22,335 nt of DNA, from contig DJJR01000019.1 of the NCBI GenBank assembly GCA_002434245.1, positions 1-22,335 on the forward strand, read 5' to 3'. The first letter of the stretch is position 1, and the number at the start of each line of letters is the position of its first letter. The position numbers were made by a program, and so were the translations under genes. Below are positions 11,134 to 17,252 of this stretch, one piece after another. Source of the stretch: Pelosinus fermentans. Lineage in GTDB: Bacteria; Bacillota; Negativicutes; DSM-13327. The notes below the pieces were generated by a model that was not told the DNA's origin, did not search any database, and saw only the letters and a list, made by a program, of their open reading frames with translations.

Positions 11134-11427
11134 TCAACTTCTTGCTGGTCCCCATGTTAAAGTCTGCATTATCAAGCGCATTGCGTCAGAAAATCCTTGA
11201 CGGTAATATACATCCCCACTACTTATCTGCATACAAGTATATTCGTCATCCAGTTCCATTAATGTCTTCTGCATCTCTGCTGGCAATGCATGCTTAATTT
11301 GTTTCTGATATTCAAGCATTCTTTGATAAGCATGGTAATAATCACTAGAATCTTTCTCCAAGTCTAGGCCATCTAAACTCTCCATCTCGCTAGCAGTCAC
11401 CAGTATATCGAATATACTTTTTACCAT
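11134..11427 (-). CDS. Small helical protein, DUF6809-like
   Basis: 97 aa. It is highly charged and mostly helical, with no signal peptide, membrane segment or enzyme motif. The pattern EYQKQIKHALPAEMQKTLMELDDEY followed by YYRQGFSDAMRLIM resembles small Firmicutes proteins recalled as DUF6809, often found near phage or mobile-element regulators; function unknown. The open frame extends to a GTG at 11442, but ATG 11427 has GGGGGGA 6 nt upstream and is the natural start. It lies 70 bp upstream of fic on the same strand and is divergent from the XRE regulator, with the twin operator 11611-11663 between them. It is therefore probably repressed by that regulator and may be co-transcribed with fic, which also has its own promoter. 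Confidence 0.7.
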   Translation of the reverse strand: MVKSIFDILVTASEMESLDGLDLEKDSSDYYHAYQRMLEYQKQIKHALPAEMQKTLMELDDEYTCMQISSGDVYYRQGFSDAMRLIMQTLTWGPARS

Positions 11428-11610
11428 CGTAAATCCCCCCACTATTATTAGTTATTAATCACCAAATTACTATATTGCCAGGCATTATAGTAAACAGTCT
11501 CATAAAACCATTTTTAAATGTGACTAGGAACTCTTTGCAATATCAGGTATAATTAAATTTATCTTACTGCGTACGTTAATGATCTTCACTTGTATATTTA
11601 GAAATATAAG

Positions 11611-11663
11611 GTTTATTATAATTAAACCACTTAATTTAAAGTATACGTTTAATTATAATAAAC
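11611..11663. promoter_or_regulatory. Twin inverted operator and divergent promoters for the XRE gene
   Basis: Two identical 17-nt arms in inverted orientation, GTTTATTATAATTAAAC at 11611-11627 and its exact reverse complement at 11647-11663, separated by 19 nt. Each arm is itself a dyad (GTTTA...TAAAC), so there are probably two repressor sites. Each arm also contains a TATAAT reading outward: 11654-11659 towards the XRE gene, with a weak TTAATT 17 nt upstream at 11631-11636, and the mirror copy towards the gene at 11134. Bound repressor would cover both -10 boxes. The arrangement suggests autorepression and joint control of the divergent pair. Confidence 0.65.
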
Positions 11664-11679
11664 GTCAAGAGGTTTTATT

Positions 11680-11910
11680 ATGCTAAACAGAGAACTTTTT
11701 TCGTACAGATTAAAGCAACTTCGAACAGAAAAAAAATTATCTATGCAAGCACTAGCCCAAGCTGTTGGTTTAAAGAACAAAGGCTCTATTGGACAATTTG
11801 AAACAAGCCTTAATATTCCTTCTGCCGATACTCTTGTTGCCCTCGCCGACTACTTCGACGTTTCCCTTGATTATCTTGTGGGAAGATCAGATAATCCTGA
11901 TAGGAAATAG
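11680..11910 (+). CDS. XRE-family (Cro/C1-type) HTH transcriptional regulator
   Basis: 76 aa, essentially a single HTH domain (about residues 7-68): FSYRLKQLRTEKKLSMQALAQAVGLKNKGSIGQFETSLNIPSADTLVALADYFDVSLDYLVGR. The recognition helix is around GSIGQFETS. There is no C-terminal protease or ligand domain, so control would be by concentration or by a partner. AGAGG lies 8 nt before the ATG. It is the only plus-strand gene here besides the toxin-antitoxin pair. Its promoter overlaps the right arm of the twin operator, indicating autoregulation, and a strong terminator follows at 11942. Small phage-type repressors of this kind often govern mobile-element or toxin-antitoxin genes. The obvious regulated partner is the divergent helical protein. 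Confidence 0.9.
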   Translation: MLNRELFSYRLKQLRTEKKLSMQALAQAVGLKNKGSIGQFETSLNIPSADTLVALADYFDVSLDYLVGRSDNPDRK

Positions 11911-11941
11911 TTTATTTCGCATCAATACATAGAGTGATTAT

Positions 11942-11977
11942 AAAAATAGGATTCGCATTTTAGCGAATCCTATTTTT
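11942..11977 (+). terminator. Strong terminator after the XRE gene
   Basis: Perfect 15-bp stem (AAAAATAGGATTCGC pairing with GCGAATCCTATTTTT) around a 6-nt loop. The arms end in T on one strand and A on the other, so it can work in both directions. It lies 31 bp after the XRE stop. Confidence 0.85.
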
Positions 11978-12001
11978 ATACAGGCAACAAGGTTAAATAA
12001 C

Positions 12002-12040
12002 TTGCATAATATACTATTAAATTGTACAATATATAGTACA
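12002..12040 (+). promoter_or_regulatory. yefM-yoeB promoter and operator
   Basis: TTGCAT (12002-12007), 17 nt, TACAAT (12025-12030). The -10 overlaps a TGTACA at 12023-12028, and a one-mismatch copy AGTACA lies at 12035-12040, 12 bp centre to centre. TGTACA is, from memory, the core of the YefM operator of E. coli, where two cores also lie close together. The YefM-YoeB complex would block RNA polymerase here. Confidence 0.6.
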
Positions 12041-12053
12041 GGAGGTGTTTATT

Positions 12054-12311
12054 ATGTTAGCAGTAAATTATTCTAATGTCCGGGAAAACCTTAAAACGTA
12101 TTGTGATATAGCAAACAATGACTTTGAAACGATTATTATCACCCGTAAACAAGGTGGGAATGTCGTTATGATCTCAGAGGATGAGTACAACAATCTTATG
12201 GAAAATCTTTATGTCAGAAGCAATAAAAAGACCTATGACAGACTTCTGGAGTCCATTGCCCAAATAAAGGCTGGTAAAGGTAAAACCCGGGAACTTATAG
12301 AGGATGAATAA
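12054..12311 (+). CDS. yefM: Antitoxin YefM (Phd/YefM family)
   Basis: 85 aa. It neutralises the YoeB ribonuclease and represses its own operon. The N-terminus MLAVNYSNVRENLKTYCDIANNDFETIIITRKQGGNVVMISEDEYNNLMEN is the typical DNA-binding and dimerisation domain, with the family's SEDEYNNLMEN helix. The charged C-terminal tail (QIKAGKGKTRELIEDE) is the toxin-binding part. The open frame reaches a GTG at 12045 that lies inside the ribosome binding site, so the true start is ATG 12054 with GGAGG 8 nt upstream. It overlaps yoeB by 8 bp. The short half-life typical of such antitoxins makes cells depend on keeping the locus. Confidence 0.95.
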   Translation: MLAVNYSNVRENLKTYCDIANNDFETIIITRKQGGNVVMISEDEYNNLMENLYVRSNKKTYDRLLESIAQIKAGKGKTRELIEDE

Positions 12312-12561
12312 GATTTTCTCAGATAACGCATGGGATGATTACCTTTACTGGCAGTCTACTGATAAAAAGATTCTTAAGAAAATCAATGAACTCCTTAAGG
12401 ACATTGACCGTAACTACAATGAAGGGATAGGAAAACCCGAGCCCCTTAGAAATGATTTGAGTGGCTACTGGAGCAGAAGAATTACCATTGAGCATCGACT
12501 CATCTATAAGGTTGAGGATGAAGTCATTGAAATCGTACAATGCAGAGGACATTATGACTAA
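12304..12561 (+). CDS. yoeB: Toxin YoeB (ribosome-dependent mRNA interferase)
   Basis: 85 aa, the same length as E. coli YoeB, a RelE-fold toxin that cleaves mRNA in the ribosomal A site. All catalytic residues of the studied enzyme are at the same positions: E46 (KPEPLR), R65 (EHRLIY) and H83-Y84 at the C-terminus (CRGHYD). The toxin therefore looks active. It overlaps yefM by 8 bp, and a terminator follows. The pair lies between the cas operon and CRISPR array 2, in the segment that recombination between the two arrays would delete. Confidence 0.97.
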   Translation: MNKIFSDNAWDDYLYWQSTDKKILKKINELLKDIDRNYNEGIGKPEPLRNDLSGYWSRRITIEHRLIYKVEDEVIEIVQCRGHYD

Positions 12562-12567
12562 ATATAG

Positions 12568-12601
12568 GAGCCTTTCAGTTTACACTGAAGGTTCTTTTTT
12601 T
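12568..12601 (+). terminator. Terminator of yefM-yoeB
   Basis: Hairpin GAGCCTTTCAGT / ACTGAAGGTTC with a small bulge and a TTAC loop, followed by eight T residues. It starts 7 bp after the yoeB stop and separates the toxin-antitoxin operon from array 2. Confidence 0.8.
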
Positions 12602-12641
12602 ACCTATTTTCAGCCCTCAATAAACAATGTGCTATTAATTG

Positions 12642-13067
12642 AGTTCAATCCACACGCCTACGCAAGGCGTGACGCTTTTAGTTCCTGCTTTTCAAGGTCG
12701 GCAAGTGTTTCAATCCACACGCCTACGCAAGGCGTGACTGGGCGGGTGATACAAATGACATCGTATTCATATGTTTCAATCCACACGCCTACGCAAGGCG
12801 CGACCAAATTCAGAAAAGAAACTAGTGATATTAAGTTTGTTTCAATCCACACGCCTACGCAAGGCGTGACTCATTTCTCTCCATCTCCTAGTATAATTTC
12901 ATCGTTTCAATCCACACGCCTACGCAAGGCGTGACTAGCTATTATATAAGACTCAAACGTCGCAGATCAGTTTCAATCCACACGCCTACGCAAGGCGTGA
13001 CAGATAAGTTAGATAACGTAGTTTGGACATATGTAGTTTCAATCCACACGCCTACGCAAGGCGTGAC
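12642..13067 (-). CRISPR. CRISPR array 2, type I-C, 7 repeats / 6 spacers
   Basis: Repeats of 32 nt start at 12642, 12707, 12773, 12839, 12904, 12970 and 13036; spacers are 33-34 nt. The repeat is identical to that of array 1 and in the same orientation, with the leader at the high-coordinate end. The leader-distal repeat (12642-12673) has AG in place of GT at its outer end. The repeat 12773-12804 has GCGCGAC in place of GCGTGAC, which in the crRNA stem turns an A-U pair into G-U and so keeps the hairpin. None of the six spacers matches a spacer of array 1 by eye. It has no cas genes of its own and must be served by the operon at 2458-10056. Confidence 0.98.
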
Positions 13068-13236
13068 GGTCAATTGTGAGATGCAATAAATACCTGGGTC
13101 GAATCGTACGATTTTGCGAACCCCGAAATAAGTTTTATTTTAATAGAGAATTTTGTTATAAGAAGTGGTCAACCCCCTTCTTATATCTGACTTGCGAATC
13201 TCCCACAAAAATGATGAGCACTTAGGGTTCGCATTA
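13068..13236 (-). promoter_or_regulatory. Leader of CRISPR array 2
   Basis: 169 nt, the same length as the leader of array 1, and alignable throughout. The outer 24 nt (13213-13236) are identical in both. GCGAACC (13116-13122), TGCGAAT (13193-13199) and inverted GGTTCGC (13226-13232) lie at the same distances from the array as in leader 1. TTGACC on the minus strand (13172-13167) is a possible -35. Homology stops after ATTA at 13236, the position that in leader 1 is the cas2 stop codon. Confidence 0.85.
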
Positions 13237-13278
13237 GGATACTTTCCCGATTACCTCATTATTTTCCATTAAAAGACA

Positions 13279-13313
13279 AAATTCCTGCAAAGAACATTAC
13301 TTTGCAGGAATTT
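13279..13313 (-). terminator. Terminator downstream of the ABM-domain gene
   Basis: Perfect 14-bp stem (AAATTCCTGCAAAG / CTTTGCAGGAATTT) with a 7-nt loop, followed on the minus strand by TGTCTTTT. It ends the nrdD-ABM unit and marks the right edge of the CRISPR island. The core CCTGCAAAG is shared with the hairpin at 10140. Confidence 0.8.
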
Positions 13314-13331
13314 TTCACTATTCTACGTTAC

Positions 13332-13631
13332 TTATCGGGAAATGGCTGCTACTTCTTCATATAGTTTAACTTCTGGTTTTTCGAGAAGCAAGTCAGCAAT
13401 GCTGCTGAATAGTTCTTTTAAGTAAGGCGTAGAACCATGATAGTCTAACGCTTGCTGGTCTTGATATTTTTCATAAAAGAAGAATTGTCCTACTTTTTCC
13501 GTCGAGCGATGAAGCACATAGGCTGCTGTACCTTTTTCAAGTTGAACTTTAGGAAAGTGAACCTGTAAGGCAGCTTCCAGTTCTTTTTCTTTACCTGGCT
13601 TTGCTTGCATATTGGCTACTAATGTAATCAT
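13332..13631 (-). CDS. Antibiotic biosynthesis monooxygenase (ABM/YgiN-like) domain protein
   Basis: 99 aa, a single ferredoxin-like ABM domain: MITLVANMQAKPGKEKELEAAL at the N-terminus, then FFFYEKYQDQQALDYHGSTPYLKEL, with the conserved Tyr/His helix motif. Members are quinol monooxygenases, heme-degrading enzymes or signal-processing enzymes such as LsrG; the sequence alone does not choose between them. The open frame runs up to 13676, but ATG 13631 starts the domain and has GAGGAG 11 nt upstream. It lies 82 bp downstream of nrdD on the same strand, so co-transcription is likely, and a terminator follows. A role in oxygen or quinone stress beside an oxygen-sensitive reductase is conceivable, but this is inference. 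Confidence 0.85.
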   Translation of the reverse strand: MITLVANMQAKPGKEKELEAALQVHFPKVQLEKGTAAYVLHRSTEKVGQFFFYEKYQDQQALDYHGSTPYLKELFSSIADLLLEKPEVKLYEEVAAISR

Positions 13632-13713
13632 GTTTTCACAGTCTCCTCTGTTAAGCAATTTCTTTAATTGTAACATCTTTTTGCCAGGTTTATTACTATT
13701 ATTTGTAAAAAGG

Positions 13714-16110
13714 CTATTTATTTCTCACACCATGCTTCACTCTGTCTTTTTCTTCTGCACGCTTGCCATCGTTCCATTTGTCCATGGTTCCTACTAAGTA
13801 GCCAGTGATACGGCGAATGCGCTCAAATCCCATGCCGCCTTCTCCTTCTACTCGTCCACATTTAGGACATTGATCACCAATCACGCCGGTAAAGCCGCAT
13901 TTAGGATCACGATCCACAGGATGATTGATAGAGCCATAGCCAATACCGCATTCTTTCATCTTACGTACGACCATTTCAAAGGCATCCAGATTCTTGACTA
14001 AATCTCCATCCAGCTCAATATACGTAATATGACCTGCATTAGTCATTGCATGATAGGGAGCTTCAATTTCAATTTTTTTAGCTGCTGGAATCGCATAGTA
14101 CACAGGAACATGGAAACCGTTGGTATAATAATCCCGATCAGTTACTCCCGGAATTTCGCCATAGTTTTTGGCATCAATTTTTACGAAACGTCCTGACAGA
14201 CCTTCTGCCGGTGTAGCAATCAGGGAGAAATTCTGTTGATATTTGACGGCTGCTTCATCCATGCGTTTTCTCATATGACCAATAATTCGAAGACCAGCTT
14301 CCTGAGCAGCTTCTGATTCGCCATGATGTTTGCCGTAAAGTGCAGTCAGTGTTTCGGCAAGACCGATAAAGCCAAGAGTTAACGTGCCATGCTTGATAAC
14401 ATCTTCCAGCGTATCTTCCCAGTCTAGCTTTTCAGATTCAAACCAGATATTCTGTCCCATTAGGAATGGGAAATTCTTTACCTTTTTATTTTTCTGGATT
14501 TCATAGCGATCTAATATTTGCTGAATGACCAGTTCAATTAATGAATCCAGCTCTTGATAAAATCCTTCAATGTCAGGTTGGGTTCTTTCTCCCAAGGCAA
14601 TACCATGCTTAATCCCAAGCCTAGGAAGATTCACACTAGTGAAAGAATTATTGCCGCGACCATATACTACGCCATCCGATTCAGGAAAAATAGAGGATAT
14701 GACTCTTGTTCTGCATCCCATGGTAGCAATCTCTGTTTCAGGGCGGCCGGGTTTGTAATATTGCAGATTAAAAGGCGCATCAATAAAAACAAAGTTAGGA
14801 AACAACCGTTTCGCAGAAACGCGGCAGGATAGCTTAAATAAATCGTAATTAGGATCTTCTGCATTATAATTAATGCCTTCTTTTACTTTGAAAATACTAA
14901 TCGGGAATATAGCCGTTTCTCCATTGCCTAAACCAGCTTCTACAGATAATAAGAATTGTTCCACTACCAGACGCCCTTCCGGGGTAGTGTCTGTACCAAA
15001 GTTAATACTGCTAAAAGGAACCTGTGCCCCTGCTCTGGAATGCATCGTATTTAAATTATGAAGAAACCCTTCCATGGCTTGGTATGTTTTCTTCACTGTT
15101 TCCTTTTTCGCAAAGCTGTAGGTAAAATCCTGAATTTTTTGTATATCCGAATCCGCTGCCTGAATATCATGACTGAGTAAGGCCTTTTTCAAACGCAGAG
15201 CCTCATTTGCATGATAAGTTTGATATTCCTTTTCGCCAATACGGGGATAATCGCCCTGTTCACCGCTATACTCATGCACAGTAGCTGCAAGAATGTCCGT
15301 AATTTTTTCTTCATCTAAGTCCATAAAATCGATCAGTAATACTTTCTTCATATTTTCCGAGTATAATTTTATAAAGGTTTTAGCAACTCCGGCAGCTAAA
15401 CCATAATCAAAATTGGGGATGGATTGTCCACCATGCTGATCATTTTGGTTGCTCTGAATCGCAATAGCCGCCAGCGCAGCATAGCTCATGATATCTTGTG
15501 GCTCCCGCAAATGTCCGTGTCCCGTGGAAAAACCATCACGAAACAAGGTTTTAATATCAATTTGACAGCAAGTCAAAGTACCAATAGCTTCAAAATCCAT
15601 GTCATGAATATGAATATAGCCGGACTGATGAAATTTGGCATGTTCAGGCTTTAAAATATGGTGAATGGCAAATTGTTTCGATCCTGTTGCTCCATACTGC
15701 AGCATGGTTCCCATAGCCGTATTGCCGTCTACATTTGCATTCTCTCTTTTCCCGTCAACCTGTTCTGCATCTTTAAAGGTGATGTCTTTATAATCAATCA
15801 TTAAGCGCATGTTGGCTTCCCGTACTTGGGTGCGCTTTGCCCGATATGCAATATACTTCTTAGCTACTGCCACTTCTTCAGACTGCAGTAAAACATCTTC
15901 TACAATATCTTGTATCTCTTCTACTGACAAACGCTGATTCGGTCTGGATGCAATCGTATTAAACACCTTGTTCGTTAATAGCTGGATCTTATCTTTTTTT
16001 ACTATACCATCAAAATTTTCAGTATACGCCTTTTGAATTGCATCAAAAATTTTATCGCCATTAAATTCTACTTCACGGCCATCACGCTTCACAACTTGAA
16101 AATTACTCAT
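13714..16110 (-). CDS. nrdD: Anaerobic (class III) ribonucleoside-triphosphate reductase
   Basis: 798 aa. It reduces ribonucleotides to deoxyribonucleotides without oxygen, using a glycyl radical made by NrdG. An N-terminal ATP-cone (about residues 1-95, FQVVKRDGREVEFNGDKIF) gives allosteric control, and the ten-stranded barrel follows. Near the C-terminus are the cysteines of the zinc site (PKCGF and CPKCGR) and the radical loop RRITGYLVGT, with the glycine at about residue 770. The zinc region reads DRDPKCG, the form I recall as usual in Firmicutes NrdD. The open frame begins at GTG 16119, but ATG 16110 has GGGTGG 5 nt upstream and is preferred. Upstream are two NrdR boxes. Its activase nrdG lies at 56-559, beyond the CRISPR island. 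Confidence 0.97.
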   Translation of the reverse strand: MSNFQVVKRDGREVEFNGDKIFDAIQKAYTENFDGIVKKDKIQLLTNKVFNTIASRPNQRLSVEEIQDIVEDVLLQSEEVAVAKKYIAYRAKRTQVREANMRLMIDYKDITFKDAEQVDGKRENANVDGNTAMGTMLQYGATGSKQFAIHHILKPEHAKFHQSGYIHIHDMDFEAIGTLTCCQIDIKTLFRDGFSTGHGHLREPQDIMSYAALAAIAIQSNQNDQHGGQSIPNFDYGLAAGVAKTFIKLYSENMKKVLLIDFMDLDEEKITDILAATVHEYSGEQGDYPRIGEKEYQTYHANEALRLKKALLSHDIQAADSDIQKIQDFTYSFAKKETVKKTYQAMEGFLHNLNTMHSRAGAQVPFSSINFGTDTTPEGRLVVEQFLLSVEAGLGNGETAIFPISIFKVKEGINYNAEDPNYDLFKLSCRVSAKRLFPNFVFIDAPFNLQYYKPGRPETEIATMGCRTRVISSIFPESDGVVYGRGNNSFTSVNLPRLGIKHGIALGERTQPDIEGFYQELDSLIELVIQQILDRYEIQKNKKVKNFPFLMGQNIWFESEKLDWEDTLEDVIKHGTLTLGFIGLAETLTALYGKHHGESEAAQEAGLRIIGHMRKRMDEAAVKYQQNFSLIATPAEGLSGRFVKIDAKNYGEIPGVTDRDYYTNGFHVPVYYAIPAAKKIEIEAPYHAMTNAGHITYIELDGDLVKNLDAFEMVVRKMKECGIGYGSINHPVDRDPKCGFTGVIGDQCPKCGRVEGEGGMGFERIRRITGYLVGTMDKWNDGKRAEEKDRVKHGVRNK

Positions 16111-16270
16111 AATTACCACCCTGCATCTTATTTTTTAATGAATTTTGTCCGTTCTTCACTGCTTTGCGTTTTTTAAAATCAACGTAGTTTCGCAAAAATA
16201 CACCTTTTTTCACATAAAATCAGCAAAAAAAATATCCATTTGGAATGGAGTAATTTGCTCTTCATAAGTA

Positions 16271-16298
16271 ATTATATCACTATTTTATTTTTAACCAA
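16271..16298 (-). promoter_or_regulatory. Candidate downstream nrdD promoter
   Basis: TTGGTT (16298-16293), 16 nt, TATAAT (16276-16271) on the minus strand. The start would be near 16264, leaving a leader of about 150 nt before nrdD. This leader holds a short terminator-like hairpin (16249-16235) followed by eight U residues. Confidence 0.45.
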
Positions 16299-16318
16299 GA
16301 CTTGACTTTTTTTTATTT

Positions 16319-16388
16319 ATAATATTTAGAAATGGTTCAATACACAATATATAGTATTAATACTTTTATCACAAACTATATATTGTAT
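16319..16388 (-). promoter_or_regulatory. Two NrdR boxes over an nrdD promoter
   Basis: Box 1 ACACAATATATAGTAT (16342-16357) and box 2 AAACTATATATTGTAT (16373-16388) both match the 16-bp NrdR consensus (acaCwATATaTwGtgt) well. They are 31 bp apart centre to centre, three helical turns, the classic spacing. Box 1 overlaps a -35 TTGTGT, which is 17 nt from TATTAT (16324-16319) on the minus strand, so NrdR bound with ATP/dATP would block nrdD transcription when dNTPs are high. Confidence 0.8.
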
Positions 16389-16454
16389 GGAACTCTTTAT
16401 GATTATGTAAATTCCCAAGATAATCCTGCCCTGTTTTCTCTAGCTGAAATCAAA

Positions 16455-16494
16455 AAGATTAGGCAAATAAAGTTAACTCCTTCGGCCTAATCTT
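16455..16494 (-). terminator. Terminator of the dedA-flippase-HAD unit
   Basis: 10-bp stem AAGATTAGGC / GCCTAATCTT with a 20-nt loop, followed on the minus strand by TTTG. It lies 38 bp after the stop of the HAD gene. Confidence 0.7.
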
Positions 16495-16532
16495 ATATGA
16501 TTATGGAGTGGTTCATTCGCTATAAAATTCAC

Positions 16533-17249
16533 TTAGTTATTTTTGATGATTTCACCAAGATTCTCTGCTAATTCTTTTAATGTTCCTGTATAGTCAGCTC
16601 TAAAATTGCTTCCTTTTGCATTAATAAGGCAATCCGTGACGAGGTAGGTTTTCATACCAATCTTAGCTGCTGCTAAATCTTCTTCTACATCATTACCAAC
16701 CATTAAGCATTCATGAGGCTGGCAGCCAAGTTTTTCGACAATTTCCTCATAATACTGGGTATTAGGCTTACAAAAATGGGAATTCTCATAAGTGGTAACC
16801 AGCTTAAATGCAATATCACCTAATCCAGCCCACTCCAGCCGCTGCTGTGTGGCGATCAGTGGAAAAATAGGATTGGTAGCCACTACCACATCCAAACCCG
16901 AAGAAAGAGCAGTGTTCACAGCCATGCGAGCCGCAGCATCCCTTCTGGTTACTTCCTGCAATAAAGAAAATTCATTTTCGTAAAAATCATTCATGATAGG
17001 CAGCAGAATTTCTTCTGCCAAATCCACAGTCGAAAGAAAATGCGCAGAAAAGACTTGCTGATTCGTTTGCTTCCCATCCACATTGGCGATCATTACTCCA
17101 GTAGAAGCAAGCAGCTGCTTCATAAACTGCTTCGGCTCCATAACATGAGCAACCTTTTTGCCCAATTGTGTAAAATAGGCTCTCATAAATTCATCCATAT
17201 GAAAAGGCAGCAATGTTCCATCCAAATCAAAAAGCACGCTTTTAATCAT
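16533..17249 (-). CDS. HAD-superfamily hydrolase (phosphoglycolate-phosphatase-like)
   Basis: 238 aa. The HAD phosphatase motifs are all present: motif I DLDGTLL (nucleophile D8, acid D10), motif II around VVATNP, and motif III with the conserved Lys and GNDVEEDLAAAKIGM. The region between motifs I and II is a helical C1 cap, as in Gph/PpaX-like phosphatases. The substrate cannot be read from the sequence. GGAG lies 6 nt before the ATG, within the last codons of the flippase gene; only 3 bp separate the two, so they are co-translated. A terminator follows at 16455. Confidence 0.93.
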   Translation of the reverse strand: MIKSVLFDLDGTLLPFHMDEFMRAYFTQLGKKVAHVMEPKQFMKQLLASTGVMIANVDGKQTNQQVFSAHFLSTVDLAEEILLPIMNDFYENEFSLLQEVTRRDAAARMAVNTALSSGLDVVVATNPIFPLIATQQRLEWAGLGDIAFKLVTTYENSHFCKPNTQYYEEIVEKLGCQPHECLMVGNDVEEDLAAAKIGMKTYLVTDCLINAKGSNFRADYTGTLKELAENLGEIIKNN

Positions 17250-17252
17250 ACA

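Noticed and set aside
11949..11970. Resemblance of the XRE terminator arm (GGATTCGCATT) to the leader motif GGTTCGCATTA
   Set aside because: The hairpin is fully explained as a terminator, and the similarity is short and imperfect.
12461..12934. 157-aa plus-strand frame spanning the yoeB end and array 2
   Set aside because: It runs out of frame through yoeB and the terminator into CRISPR repeats; no start signal. The minus-strand 64-aa frame at 12658-12852 is likewise repeat translation.
13795..13920. Loss of a zinc-binding cysteine in NrdD (DRDPKCG)
   Set aside because: From memory this form is common in Firmicutes NrdD, so it is not a lesion.
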